This document shows, piece by piece, positions 43,713 to 57,518 of a stretch of 64,000 nucleotides of DNA (its first letter is position 1; every line of letters begins with the position of its first letter). The position numbers and the translations under genes were made by a program. The stretch comes from Plecoglossus altivelis. Its lineage: Eukaryota > Chordata > Actinopteri > Osmeriformes > Plecoglossidae. The notes beneath the pieces are model-generated. The model saw only the letters and a list, made by a program, of their open reading frames with translations, had not been told where the DNA came from and searched no databases. The stretch is from assembly GCA_036571765.1 (NCBI GenBank), contig BROE01000006.1, positions 13,208,300-13,272,299 on the forward strand. The letters run 5' to 3'.

Positions 43713-43745
43713 AGGGAGGGAGGGAGGGAGTGTGAGAGAGAGATA
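43666..43745. repeat. (GA)n-(GGGA)n compound microsatellite
   Basis: GA run followed by five to six GGGA units. Confidence 0.9.
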
Positions 43746-45194
43746 CAATGTTGGCATTGGGCATCAGGCTTTCAAACTTCAGGATTACCTCATCTAAAAC
43801 AATCTGTATCCCTCTCTCCCTCTCTCTTTTGTTTAACTCTCTCTCTCGCTCTCGATCCTCATTCTACCCCTGAGTATCTTTATATCTTGGATCAGAGAGA
43901 ACTGGGTCTGGACTCTATCTAGCATTTTTATTCCATAGAACACCTGGTAGTATTGCATGTGTGCATGTGTGTGTTTATGTAATACATAAACATGTTTATT
44001 TATTGTTTTCCAAGGCTTGTACAGAGGCTGCAAAGTAGAGGATTCCTATGGGACTTTATATTGCCATGCCATGTGCACTACTTACAACCTTGGAATGGAT
44101 TCCGGCATCACAAAAGTAGCTATTCATCAGTCATCACTTCGGCAAGGTGACAGAGAGACCAGCAGCACAAACAAAGTGGTAACAAGAGGCGTAAGAAGTT
44201 CACAGAACCCGATCTAACTCATAGAAAGTGAGCAGAATTAGGAAATGAAGGATACCATCGAAGAAGTCTTATCAATGAACTGACAAAGTGATGTTTACGC
44301 AAACCCGCACCAAGGCCAAAGTCAGGGAGAAGATTTCAAATAGGTCAAGGTTGAGGAGAAAACAAAAGTCGATTAGCAGTCCAGGCCCAGAAACGATCCT
44401 AATTCGTATGCTAATCAACCTCATCATCATCACAGCCTGCGTTCCATTCTACATCTGCATGCACTCATTTAATTATCCAAACACAATTCACAAAAGTCAC
44501 TGGAAACAAACCAAACCAAAATAAAATAATTTGCATATATTTAAAAGAGCAGATACTGTCCCTCGGGGTTGGTTAATATTTCAGAGGCGTAATAATAATA
44601 TGCTAAATCATTCACATTTTACCCAATACCAAAACAAAGTGGCTTTGTCGATGTAATTAGAGCTGTTTTGGAGTTGAATCACCCTGGCAAATGACCATGT
44701 TTTTCTCTTTGGGAGAGCAGTGTGCGTCTGTATGGCTGGATGTGTACGTGCCTGTGTTTCTGCTCATATTGTATTGTCACTATTCTTCCCTGTTCCCGGA
44801 GTCTTCGAAAATAATTGATTAAAGAGAGAGTGTGTGTCTCGGAGCAGTTAATGAGGTTTAGCCCCAAGAGCTAGGATCTGAGTGCGTGTGTGCATGCTTG
44901 TGTGTGTGTGTGTGTGTGTAGCTCAGCCCCAGGAGTAGACCATTGTTAATTGGCTAAGACTTCCAGTGCAGGGGATTGTCAAGGGCACTGTGCTCCCACA
45001 GTCTCTGCAGAGTGTAATTCATGTAACTTTATAATCGCCTCCATTCCTATTGTAGCCTGGGTGGAGGACGCCTGAAGAGGAGAATACTGATAGCAGTTTG
45101 AAACCTTGTCGTGTTGGGACTGGAATGTTACTGTACTTTCAGAGAGAAAGAAAGATGATGCTGAAAGAGAGCGAGATGGACAAAGATAGAAATG

Positions 45195-45198
<4 letters not shown>

Positions 45199-45250
<52 letters not shown>
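45199..45250. repeat. (GA)n microsatellite
   Basis: Pure GA run of about 25 units. Confidence 0.92.
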
Positions 45251-46290
45251 AAGAGTGCAAGGGGAAAAAAGAATCATAGAGAAAACAGACAGAGAGAGAG
45301 GAACCGGGACAGACAGAAAGAGAGGGAGAGAGGTCTTTCCTGCTCTGGTCTCTACACAAGCCTGTCCGTCCACACATTCCTTTGCACGGCTACACACATG
45401 CACAGCGCGTCTCAAACAGCAGGAAGCATCAAATCTTTCATGTGGAGCGCAGCCCAAAGTAGAGCAACATCTTTCACCGTATGTGTGTGCGTGTCTGTGT
45501 GTGTGTGTGTGTGGAACCCAGTCCCTTGGGACAGAAGCACGTCCTTCCTTTGTGTTTCACATTCAAAGGTTCCTCTCGTGCAGCTGTCAATCATTCTCTC
45601 AGCCAATCAGGACCTCTCATTCCCATTCTGTTTATAGATCAAGGGTGATTTAAGTGTGTGTGAGTGAGTGTGTGTGTGTGACGTGAGTGGAATTGCACCA
45701 TGACTAATGTTATTACTGTAAATATTCATATTGCCCTCGCATTGCTCTTAGTGTCACTCAAACTGAACAAAGGGAAAGGTGTACATTAGACTACTGTCCT
45801 GTACCCTGCAGTAGGCCACTATACCTTACCTTGCAGTAGATCAGCATATTGCACCATACGATTGGCTACCATTCTGTACCTCACTAGAGCACAGCACACT
45901 GTATCATCCCCTGACATGCAGAGGGAGCAACCCCATTCTTTGTGTGAGTGTAAGGGTGTTTTTGTGTATTTGAGTGTGTCATGGATGCAGTCCCCTACAG
46001 CACACCTACCTGCATGCAGGTCAAACGTGGTTCAATCAAAGGTATCTTCAGGAACTTGGCATGTGTCTGGTGGGCAGAAAACAAAGTTTGCATGTCCTGT
46101 ATGTACGCCTGTCAATCACTTCTACCAGTCGCCTTCCTGACTGAGGGATGAAGAAGGGTTGGGGTGAGGGGCTGAAAGTGGATGAGTGAGTTAGAGGGAT
46201 GAAGCCTGAGGAGTGGGCTGAGGAGGAGAGGAACTGATTCAAAAGAAGGAAATACATAAGATATGTATGCAGCATGTATATCTGTTTCTG

Positions 46291-46378
46291 CTTGTGTGTG
46301 TGTGTGTGTGTGTCTGCGTGTGTGTGTCTGCGTGTGTGTGTGTATGTGTGTGTGTCTGCGTGTGTGTGTGTATGTGAT
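46291..46378. repeat. (GT)n / GTGTCTGC repeat
   Basis: GT run with regular TCTGC interruptions. Confidence 0.88.
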
Positions 46379-46810
46379 AAAAGGAGTTCAGTTTCGTGCA
46401 CTAGCGCTAACTATTGTGTTGGAAGGTTGATAGCAACCCAGATATGTCATGCTTAATTTAGTGTCTAAGAGCACAGGAGAGAGGGAGAAAAAAGAGCTAA
46501 CGAATGAAAAATCTACGTGGATGCAAAACTGCACCCTCGTCCATGCATTACAGCACTCTCAGATACATACACGTGCACTGTTACACGCCCGCGCGCACGT
46601 TCACAAGAGACTGAAATCTGACATGGAGCAGGAAGACTTACTTAGGCCGGAAGACGTACTTGGGCTAGGTACATCTCACCCCTTCCCAACAACACCCGTA
46701 GAGTTGAGCTGGGCCAGTAGAAAAGGGGCAATACGTCTAGGCTATTTGGATCTTATGATATGGTCTTTCTTGGTTTGAGTGCACAATAGAGTGACAATGG
46801 AATAGACAAA

Positions 46811-46852
<42 letters not shown>

Positions 46853-47534
46853 GGCGCAGGCAGGGGGAGCAGGGGTGCTGGGGGGTGTTCTTGGACATGG
46901 GTTTGAGTGACAGCTGACAGATCCTCAAGTGTCTGTTGGTGGCTGGAGGTTTTCCCCTCTCTGTCAACAGAGGGCAGCAGAGTGCTTCTGGTCCCAGCCA
47001 GCTCTGGAGCCTCAGTGGTTCATCTCAATAATTAAATAAATACACAGGATACTAATTCAGGAATCTCCCTAAAATACCCAAAGTCTCCCATTTTTCTGTC
47101 TTTCACTCACCACCAGTTGCAGAATGATCTAGCATGCTGTGCTTCAGCAAAACCAGAGAACAATACCAGCTGTCTTGTTTAGGGAACTTTTCTCATTTCC
47201 CAGCAAAGGTAAACAAGGTTTATGAAGTGCAGGTACCGGTAATGCTGTGGAGAGTGTTATTCAGCACGTCTTGCTGTGAAACAACATCTATTTTGTGTTG
47301 ATACTGAGGCCCGAGCTGGCCTCTGGGCTGCAGATGCTGTCCTAGTAATGACTGTGTTCCCCTGTGGAATGTAGAGCATTGTCTCCGCTCAAATGAGGCG
47401 GACGTGCACACGCACACACGCACGACCTGTGCGCACGCACTATGGCATGCACACAAATACATGCAGTGCATGTGCGCACACACGCGCGTGCATGTATTAT
47501 GGATGCAGAGAAATACATGGAGTGAATGTGCGCG

Positions 47535-47546
47535 CGCACACACTCA

Positions 47547-47599
<53 letters not shown>
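47535..47599. repeat. (CA)n microsatellite
   Basis: Near-perfect CA run preceded by alternating purine-pyrimidine CGCG/TGCG stretches with Z-DNA potential (inference). Confidence 0.92.
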
Positions 47600-47600
<1 letters not shown>

Positions 47601-48579
47601 TGGATCTTCACATTGATCCATTCTTCCTCGTGTGTGTTTAGGGACAAACATAATAATCAATCAGAGAGTTTATGGACCACTTTGTGTGGCAGCTTGTAAC
47701 TTTCCTCCTCCCCTCTCACTAATCAGATCCAGATCCCCACTTCAAGCACAGGCAACACACCTTCATACATCTTTAATGACTTTTAAATTAACCATCATAT
47801 TTTTCTCACGACTCAAAAGCTTGATATTCATCAACATGGGTCGCACACGCGGGTTAGCGGTGACATTTTTATAATTCCTTTGCACGGGTCCTTGTGTACA
47901 TTCGTAAGCGTGAGGATATTTATCTGATAGATGGGCGTGTTAGACAGTACTAAGATGGTGCGGCAAGGCGGTTTGCCGTGGTGACAGATGCCTGGTGTCT
48001 TTGTGGCAGGCTAACGAGGACAGTAAATAATGGCTGTGCGAGGTCACGGAATCGGCTGCTAGCGATGGATCCATACCCGCAGAAGACTTGGGATCAGCTC
48101 TGGGCAACATAGGGGGAGTCCGTCTGTAATGGGAGATAGATTCCATATATCAACAGCTCGGAAATTCCGTTAATTGTGTTGTTTTAATGTGATCGACTTG
48201 GAAATTGTGTTTTTTCTCAATCATTAAATTTCATATGAATTGCGGTTGTTTGAATATTCTATTTTTATTTCTGTCAGTTTCTTCCTGGATGGGTGGGAGA
48301 GGGAACACAGTGAGAGGTTAGAACTGAGACTTTCACTTTCAGCATGTGGGGTGCCACAGACACATCTCCACTTCCTGGATGCATAATTCAGGAACCCCAT
48401 TGGCTGATATGGATTTTGGGATGAAAGGAGTCTGATGCAATACAAGGCAATCTTGTAGTACAGTAGGACTGTAGTATGGAGGCATTAACTACCAGAGGGT
48501 GAGAGGGGTAACTAATCTACTGTACCAGAGACTGAAGGTAGTAACTAAACTACCGTAGTGTTAGGGTATGCTAACAGTC

Positions 48580-49075
48580 TGGGTGGATCTGGACTGGGGG
48601 AGCACAGTACCCAGAGAACCAGACTAAGGTTAGAATCTGGACTGGGGGAGGACTGTACCTGGAGAACCAGACTGAGGTTAGAATCTGGACTGGGGGGCAC
48701 AGTACCCAGAGAACCAGACTGAGGTTAGAATCTGGACTGGGGGAGGACTGTACCTGGAGAACCAGACTGAGGTTAGAATCTGGACTGGGGGGCACAGTAC
48801 CCGGAGAACCAGACTGAGGTTAGGATCTGGACTGGGGAAGGACAGTACCTAGAGAACCAGACTGAGGTTAGGATCTGGACTGGGGGAGGACTGTACCTGG
48901 GGAACCAGACTGAGGTTAGAATCTAGACTGGGGGAGCACAGTGCCTGGAGAACCAGACTGAGGTTAGAATCTGGACTGGGGGAGCACTATACCTGGAGAA
49001 CCAGACTGAGGTTAGAATCTGGACTGGGGGAGCACTATACCTGGAGAACCAGACTGAGGTTAGAATCTGGTTTCT
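48580..49075. repeat. 48-bp minisatellite
   Basis: About ten units containing GAACCAGACTGAGGTTAGAA and CTGGACTGGGGGAG. Two unit types alternate (CACAGTACC and GACTGTACC), suggesting a higher-order 96-bp unit in the left half. Confidence 0.9.
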
Positions 49076-49729
49076 GGTCAGGCCCCTGATGGGAAGCAGG
49101 GCTCTCTGAAGGAGAATGCAGAGTTTGGCTCCACTGCAGATGTACTGGCCCGACATTTACAGAATGCCCTTGAATGGAGGATGGATGTGTGTGCATGTGT
49201 GGGTGAGTATACATGCACTTGTACAATGCCCTAATGAGTGCATGTGTTACTCTGCGTCTGTGTGTGAGCGAGAAAATGTGTGTGTATGTGTGTGTGTGTG
49301 TATTTGAGTGTGTGAGATGTTGTTGGGTTGAGTCAGTCTCCAGGGGAAGGGAGAAGGACAAATGCTCCTTAAAAATAGCCCCTGGGCAGCTGGTGTAGAC
49401 AGTCTATCAGCAGTCCACCCCTGGGGCCTGGGACTGGAGGGAGGTGGGGGAGAGTGGAGAGAGAGGGGGGGTGGAGAGAGAAAGATGGTGGGAGAGAATG
49501 AGAGAGGGACAGGGAAAGAGAAGGAACAGGAATGGAACTGGAATAGAAGGGGGCGAAAATGTGAAGCAGGAGGGAAAGAGACGACATTGGAAGGAAATAT
49601 GTGAAGGGAAAGAGACGCGCAGAGAGATGCAAATGGGAAGAAAGAGAGACAGAAAGAGAAGGGGGAGAGAGACTTAAAGAGAGAAAGAAAAATAGAGTGA
49701 GAATAGAGAGAAATATAGTTTGAGATATA

Positions 49730-49847
49730 TGGAAAGGGAGAGAGAGACAGCGAGAGACAACGAGAGACAGAGAGAGAGAGATAGTTTGAGATACAGAGAG
49801 AGAGAGATAGTTTGAGATACAGAAAGGGAGAGAGAGAGAGAGAGATC

Positions 49848-49892
<45 letters not shown>
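49730..49892. repeat. GA-rich array with ATAGTTTGAGATACAGA units
   Basis: Several TAGTTTGAGATA units embedded in GA, then a pure GA run. Confidence 0.88.
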
Positions 49893-49895
<3 letters not shown>

Positions 49896-50127
49896 AGGAG
49901 GTTCCCCGTCAGTCAGCCTGAACATTCATACTGAATGTTCCTGAGGTTAATACTGCAGCCTGGCGTTGGAGGAAGACTGTGAAGTGATTCCCTCGACGTC
50001 TTCAGTTACTAATATACCTCTGCCAGGTTCTCTAAATCGCTCCCAGTTGACAGGAGAAAAGATCCTTCAGACCCACAGAGACCCTTTATGGAAATAACTG
50101 AGCCCCATTAGATCTCCCTAGCCTCAG

Positions 50128-50280
50128 CAAGTGTGTGTGTGTGGGGGGGGGTTGTGTGTGTGGGTGGGTGTGTGTGGGTGTGGGTGGGTGTGGGTGGGTG
50201 TGTGGGTGTGTGTGGGTGTGTCTGTGTGGGTGTGTGTGTACGTGTGTGTGGGTGTGTGTGTGTGTGGGTGTGTGCTTGTC
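50128..50280. repeat. GTGTGGGTGTG repeat
   Basis: GT tract with regular GGG interruptions across 150 bases. Confidence 0.88.
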
Positions 50281-52285
50281 TCAGTTGTTATAATGTATAA
50301 CATGTTGGACTGATGGTTTTTACAACTGTTTGTTCTACTGGGAGCAACAAACTCATCAAACTGGTAGTTAATTAGAGCAGTTGCTGCACTACTTTAATAT
50401 GAATGTTTGTTTGGTGTTCTGGGTCACTGAAAGGTCTGCGGTGATCTGAATGTTCCACAACAGGAACCATTATGGGAACTGTCTCATGTGAGGATCGGAA
50501 GATGCAGAGATTCTACGACTATGAAATGTTCAGATATATGAGGATTCGAAAGACGTTCAAATGTGCAAGGATCCAAAGATCCAAAGTTCCAAAGTTCCGA
50601 GGATTCAGTCGTTTGGGATGAGTGTCCGTTACACGACCATGGTCTAGCAGTGACCCTGGCCAAAGGTTCACACAGCATGTACACACCAATTACAACCGCA
50701 GACAGTGAGAGCATAGACATCTGTGTGACTGTTCCACATATGCGTGTGTGTGTCTGTGTGTGTGAGTGTGTGTATCTCCACTGAGCTAATTGAGCCTTTT
50801 TTCCTCAACAGTTGTGATCTTGCCGACTGTAGACAGATGCCCTTGGGCAAAAGGTATGTGTGTGCATCAACCCATGTGTGTGTGTGTCTGGCAGGCGGAC
50901 CAAGGGTCTACCAGAGGCATATTTAGCGGTCTCCAGCCATCATTAGTAGCTGACTGTCACCCCAGCACTGCCCTGGCTGAGCTCTTTATAAAGCTCTGTT
51001 TGGAATACCCCGCTCACATGTGTTGCTCTGCCAATGATGAGCACTGAAATGAGTGCTGATGGAGTGTGTGTGTGTGTGTTCATGTGCGTGTGTGCGCGCG
51101 GGTGTTGATGGAGCCAAGCCGCCCTGACAGAGACGTTACAACAAGCAGCGCCTGCCCCCCCCCCGCCTCTCTCCCAGTTCACCACCACCATCACCCCTCC
51201 CCCCCACTTCTCTCAGCCCAGCCCAGGTCTTGCTTTCAATGTCATCATTAGATGCCCGGCGGGCCAGCCCACAAAGAGCGCAGAGTCTTTAAAAAGCCTC
51301 CAGGAAGGATGTGGAATCAAAACAAACACCTATGGAATCAATGTCATGTTGACAGCCTTGTATAAATACGGTGAGAATCCACCCAGCATAGATTGCACTG
51401 GCTGGGATCCTCACAGCTGTCCGTGTTACTGAGTGATGTCTTTCTTCATCTCTCCCTCTCTTTCTCCCCCTCTTATTCTCACTCTCCCTCTCTCGTTCCC
51501 ACACTCCATCCACCTTCACTACCAATGCTTTCCTCCTTTTATCAGCTTCTCCTACTTCCCTACCTGCCCTCTCCTCAAACGCGGAAAATGCTCCCGCGCT
51601 TCACATTCACGGATCAACATATTTTGTCGTAAGAAACAGTGCAGCATCCACCAGCCAGTTCACAGCTACAGCTATCAACCCTCCCCCTGGCGACAGCTCT
51701 CCAAACCCAAACACCGCAGCTGACAGGACTTTACCCTCCGTGAAAGGAATGTGTCTCGGAGTCAGTCAGGACTTTGGTTGAAGCTATTTGATGTTTGGTG
51801 GTGAGCGGATGGGAGGTAATGGATAGTGTGCGGAAGGCGATGGCCGTGTGAGTGAACTGACAAAGTTCGTTTGGCTCTCACAGATCTCCTGCTCCCCCAG
51901 GATCATTCCAACCACCCTGTGCTCCCCTCCAAAGAACCCCAATTATTGTGAGTGTGTGCGTGTGCGTGTGTGTCGGATGATTGGTACCTGTGCTAACCGA
52001 GAGAGGTCCCTCCGGCTTGAGAGTGGAGGTTCCCTGGTCCGGCCAGTTAACCCTCATCTCTGTGTCTGATCGCTGCAGCTCAGAATGCCCTCAGGGAACA
52101 CGCAGCGCACGCACACGCGTGCACGGACACACCCACGCTCACACTCATGCATACACAAACACACATGAATATAGAACTCAGGACCACCAGGGTAATGTTA
52201 TACACCCTAGTGTTAGTGAGAGCAGGGTACTTAAGGTTCTATTTCACTCCTATTACCTTTGCTCTCATGTGCAATCAGGATGAGG

Positions 52286-52392
52286 TGATGGCCAGGGCTG
52301 GGGCTGGGGTTGGGGTTGGGGCTGGGGCTGGGGTTGGGGCCAGGGCTGGGGCTGGGGTTGGGGCTGGGGCTGGGGCTGGGGTTGGGGCTGGG
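52286..52392. repeat. (GGGGCT/GGGGTT)n hexanucleotide repeat
   Basis: About 18 hexamer units, each with four G on the plus strand, giving strong G-quadruplex potential (inference). Confidence 0.92.
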
Positions 52393-52749
52393 ACCCCACT
52401 TGTTTTACTCTGGAGGGCTTTAAACATAGCCTGCAGGGTGGGACTGAACCTGAGCTGTCCGTGGAGCTTGACTCAGGAGGAAAACAGAACAGAGATCAGA
52501 ACAGAGGTGAGAGAAGAGGGGGGGAAGAACGAAGGACTGAAGAGGAACGAAGGAGGGGAGAGGAGAAGAGAGGAGAGCTGGTGGGAGAGGAGCCTGACTT
52601 TATCACTCGCTGATCATAATGAGCAGGCTCCTATCTGTCAGCTAATGTGGCCCGTTTTACGGCATATTGAAGTTTATCTTTCCCATCCTCTCATGTCCTG
52701 ATGCCTTGATACTTGATGCATCTGCTTTTACTGTATCTCCCCCCCCCTC

Positions 52750-52758
52750 TCTCTCTCT

Positions 52759-52814
<56 letters not shown>

Positions 52815-52815
52815 A
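52750..52815. repeat. (CT)n microsatellite
   Basis: Long pyrimidine run of CT units. Confidence 0.92.
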
Positions 52816-53224
52816 GTTGGCCCCAGATATAGGTTCTTTTCTCTTCCCTGTGGGACAGATCTCTCTGTATCATTAATCTGTGCCTCTTCTCTCTCTCCCT
52901 TTCTCCCTTTTTTTCGCTCCTGCTCTCCTCACACACACTTCCCTTTCTCTTATTCCAGCTGACGCGACGCAGCTCAATCCATCATCACCACACCGTGTGT
53001 GTGTGTGTACTGTATGCACATGTGGTGTGTGCTGTATGCAACACGTGTGTGTGTGTGGTGTTGTGTGCAGTTTGTGTTGTGTGTGTGTGTAACTGTATTT
53101 TGCACAACGTGTGTGTAAACGTTCACGTGAGTGTCTTCTCAGCAAAAATGAATGGAGACGCTACTAGAAGAAAGCAATTAGGCCAAGGCTTTGCCCGATC
53201 ATTCACCCACTAATGCATCAGAAT

Positions 53225-53585
53225 TGCGAGGGGGTGGGTTGTTGCGGGAGGAGGGGAGGGAGGGGGAGGGGCAGGAACCGTAGGGGCAGGGAGGGAACCG
53301 TAGAGGCAGGGGGGGAACCGTAGGGTCAGGGGGGAACCGTAGGGGCAGGGGGGAACCATAGAGGCAGGGGGGAACCATAGAGGCAGGGGGGAACTGTAGG
53401 GGCATACAGAGAACCGTAGGGGCAGGGGGGAACCATAGAGGCAGGGGGGAACCGTAGGGGCATACAGAGAACCGTGGGGGCAGGGGGGAATCGTAGGGGC
53501 ATACAGAGAACCGTAGGGGCAGGGGGGAACCGTAGGGGCAGAGAGGGAACAGTAGGGGCATACAGAGAACCGTAGGGGCAGGGGT
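53225..53585. repeat. 18-23 bp minisatellite (GAACCGTAGGGGCAGGGG)
   Basis: About 18 units. Two unit types, one with GGGGGG and one with CATACAGA before AACCGTAG, are interspersed. Confidence 0.9.
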
Positions 53586-54021
53586 CTGCGTGTGTTTTTC
53601 ACTGTATGACCTGAACGAAAGACAGATGATTGTGATGGAATGATTGTAGCTTCGCCTCTCCGTGGCCTTGGACGCGTTCTCTCCACATGGCAACAGCACT
53701 ACGGTAAAGCTACGGCATCGCCCTCCATGCCCTGGCTGCCCCCCCCCCTCCCCCCTTCCCCACAGTTCCCCACAGTGACAAAGTCAAACACGGTGAACCG
53801 TGATCAAACACGGTCAGCCACGGTTACGTTCAATCAGACGTGGGAGGTAAACCGCCGGGAGAGAGAGAGGGGGGGGGACCACTGGGGACAACAGGGGGAG
53901 GAGGTGACATGCGGGAAGAGCTACTGAGGAATAGCTGGAGGACAAAGGAGACATATAGAATATTTAGAATAGGTGGATACGACAGATGAGAGGAAGGTGA
54001 CTCAGGTGGATGGACTGAATA

Positions 54022-54054
54022 GAGGCAGAGAGAGAGAGAGTGAGAGAGAGACAG

Positions 54055-54129
<75 letters not shown>

Positions 54130-54135
54130 AAGAGA
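54022..54135. repeat. (GA)n microsatellite
   Basis: About 110 bases, largely pure GA. Confidence 0.93.
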
Positions 54136-54245
54136 GGATGGACAAAGTAGAGAGGGGTGAGGGAACAGTGTTAGGGCAGTGATGCGTACAGACAAACCAT
54201 TTGCACCTCATCAGCACTAGAGCAGAACACAACCAATAGGCTTAG

Positions 54246-54276
<31 letters not shown>

Positions 54277-55694
54277 TTGTGTGTGTGTTCGTGTATAAAG
54301 TTTAGGTCAGCAAAAGCAGAAATGCTTAGAAAGTTCCAGACATTTGAATGGAATGTATGGATACCACTCAAATCATATAACTCTGTTTATTCAATCATTA
54401 AAACGAGTATCTGAAGCATTTGTGTGTACAGCATGTGTGTCTTTCAGACATCCCAGTTTATATACCAGTTCTTAAACAGGAACTTTCCTTTGTCATTCCA
54501 ACAAACCCAAAATACTGTGTAGGAGTTCACTTTGTGACATCACTCAAGCCCAGTCAGCCAATAGGGTTTGCCGTAAGGGGCAGGTGAGGTGTGGAGTGCT
54601 GATGTAAGGCTGTCCTGACCTGTGTACCCAGAGGATGCCGGGAAAAAATGTGTTCCAGACTGTTTCTCACTCCAAATTACTCCTGATTACTGCAAGATTA
54701 CTTCCACATGGGCTCAATGAAAACTTTACAGTTCTGCTCACAATGCATGATGAGGTGGATGACATTGGACTTGGACCAAGGGGCACTGAGCGAGAGAGGG
54801 TGATAAGGAGGTTGCCGTGGAGAGGGAGAAAAGGAGGAAGGAAGACACAAGAAAGACAGAGAGCCGAGGGAGAAAGTAAGTCAGAGCGAGAGGGAGCGGT
54901 TGAGACCGATGCAGAGACAGAGAGAGGGGGAGGGGGGATGAGAGGGAGAGGGTGAAGAGGGAGAGGGATAAGAAGGAGTGGGAGAGAATAAAGAAAGAAA
55001 AACAGGGTGAATCTGAGGGAGGGAAGAAAGACAGATCGAGAGACAGAGACAAAGGAATCTTAATGTGTTTGATCCATTGTTTCGGATATTTTTTGCTCTC
55101 TAAAGAATTGTTCTTTCAAAAATCCCTCAAAGTGAAAACAAATGTTGTGGGTGAGACCGCAGAGAACCCCCAAAAAAACAACAATAAAAAAACGATGTAG
55201 CCATTCCCCATGTTGCATAACTCCCTTAGAAAACGGCTCCAAGTTAGCACTGGATGTTTGATCAGCTTCCACTGAGGCGAGTTTAGATATGAATCTAGAC
55301 TATCAATCAGACACTGAATCACTCTATACAATCCATCCCTTATTGATTCACTTTGACGGAAAAAGAAGATAAATTTGACCGTATTACTGCCCGAAAGATG
55401 TTTTGGGCAGAGAAAACAACATTTCCCATAATTCCTTTTAATGCTCAATGAAACCAATGTTCTTCTTCCACATGTGGAGCTGCTCTCCTGTTTCACTGGG
55501 AGAGAAGTCATTAAACTCAGACTGCCTTACCTGCCCAACGTTTATGAGCGCTCGCTGCAGCTAATCTGTCAATCCTATATTGACTTTACCCCAAGTTGTG
55601 ACTTTGTGCTTTGGGGTCCACTTTGGGCCCCAACGGTTCTGTTGCTTTGGCCCCTGGTCATATATTCCTTGTCTCTTGAAGTGTTTCTGGCCCA

Positions 55695-55741
55695 GGAAAC
55701 AGAAAGGCAGAGAGAGAGAAAGAGAGAGGGAGAGAGAGGGA

Positions 55742-55792
<51 letters not shown>
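55695..55792. repeat. (GA)n microsatellite
   Basis: GA run with a few GGGA and ACA interruptions. Confidence 0.9.
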
Positions 55793-56154
55793 GTGCTGTG
55801 GGTGGGGCTGGAGAAGCAGGGGAAGGGGAGGCTCCTGTGAGCAGGGGGCCTGATGTTGGAGGCGGGAGGCCTGACGTTGGAGGCGGGGGTCCGCTGGAAC
55901 ACCGTGTGTTTGGAAGGTCACTCAGAGTACAGGGAGTGGGAGCTTGGTCTCCTCCTTCATCAGAAGAAGTCATCTGCACTGTGACTGTGGTCACCTGGTC
56001 CTCACACATGCATGCCGATACACGCACACACACACATATAGAGATAGACACACTGATACGCATACACAAGCAGATACACACATACAGATACGAACGCTTG
56101 TATGCACACGAACACTGACTAAAATACCCCCAAAATGATCAGCAATCCCCTGGC

Positions 56155-56315
56155 GCACACGCACACTCACACACTCACACACTCACACACACTCTCACAC
56201 ACACTCTCACACATACTCGCACACTCACACACTCACACACGTACTCTCATACACTCACACACTCACACACTCACACACACTCTCACACATACTCGCACAC
56301 TCGCACACAAACACA
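56155..56315. repeat. (ACACTC)n-type repeat
   Basis: Alternating CACACA and CTCACACA blocks of 10-14 bases over about 160 bases. Confidence 0.9.
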
Positions 56316-56710
56316 CGCACCACTGTTCACAGGACAACAAATGAACCAGTCCAAATTCACATTAACATAATGTTTGGTTATAATTGAAAGAGCATGTGTT
56401 CCTAATGAAAAAGTTAGTTTAGGGCTTTTCTCCGTTCAGCTGTCAAACAATTTGGTCGTGTTTTGAAATATAATTGCGGGGACCGTAGCGTTTCGAAACC
56501 TAACCAAAACATTGCTGCGATGCTGGTCCCTAATGTTTCTAATTTGTTAAAATATGCTGAGTGAATGACAAAAGTGTAACAGCGGCCTGCCAAGGAAAAC
56601 ACATCAGAGCTGGACCTGCTGGATCTGCACTCTTTAAGAAACATGATCAATGTAACCTTTGTTACCGTGAAGAAGGGGAGAGAGAAAGGGTGAGAGAGAT
56701 AGAGAATGAA

Positions 56711-56713
<3 letters not shown>

Positions 56714-56757
<44 letters not shown>

Positions 56758-56820
56758 AAGAGAGAGAACGAGAAATAGGAGAGAGAGCAAAAGGGAGAGA
56801 GAGGGAGAGAGAGAGAGAGT
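56714..56820. repeat. (GA)n microsatellite
   Basis: GA run interrupted by AAC and GGGA. Confidence 0.9.
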
Positions 56821-57518
56821 TTGTGTCCCTGAGTGCATCGTGAACAGAAATAGCAGGCAGGGATAAACAGCGGTTATGGGTTGTGTGTGTCTGGCTAAAA
56901 CCTGAACACACAGACACACACACATCTTGCACAATGAACACAGACAAGCAGTGTATGGATGTGGTGGGAAAGACAAGCTGGAAGGAGCATGACAGGCTGC
57001 GTTCACAAGCTGTCGTTCTGGAGCGATGTATGGAGGAAGAGAGAAAAGAGCGGAATCACTTCCAGATGAAACTCCTTTTCCTACTTTTCCCTCTCTTCCT
57101 TCTCCCTGTCTGTCCTTCTTTCACTCTCTTTTTCTCTCAGGCTGATCGTGTTGGAGTGGGAGAGGGATAATCTGTCTTGCCCCCACCTCTAACCCAAAAC
57201 TAACAGAGAGTGGAAGTGGACTGGAAGTTTGTGTGAGTGTGTGTGTGTGTGTGAGTGTGTGTGTGATTGCACAGAATGTGTGTGTGAACCCATAAAGCGC
57301 ATAACTTATCTCTCTCTTCCTCTCTCTCTCTCTCCCTCTCTTTATCTCTCTGACCTTCTTCTCATTCTCTTGCTCTTTCCATCTTAAAGTCTCAGTAGAA
57401 TAACATACACACGCTGTGTGAAAGGATTCATGGTTTATTAACCCGAGGTCCTTTTCCTGTTTAAACACTGACAAGAAAAACAAACTTGTCTTACTCTCTC
57501 TCTCTCTCTCTCTCTCTC

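Noticed and set aside
44000..44530. Transposon remnant in a unique AT-rich block
   Set aside because: No terminal repeats, target-site duplication or transposase-like frame could be seen.
53199..53699. Pro/Tyr/Leu-rich open frame of about 160 residues
   Set aside because: Translation of the AACCGTAGGGGCAG minisatellite; no start or splice context.
55441..56118. 225-residue open frame starting with unique sequence
   Set aside because: The first 80 residues match nothing recognisable and the rest is a GA repeat; no supporting exon structure.
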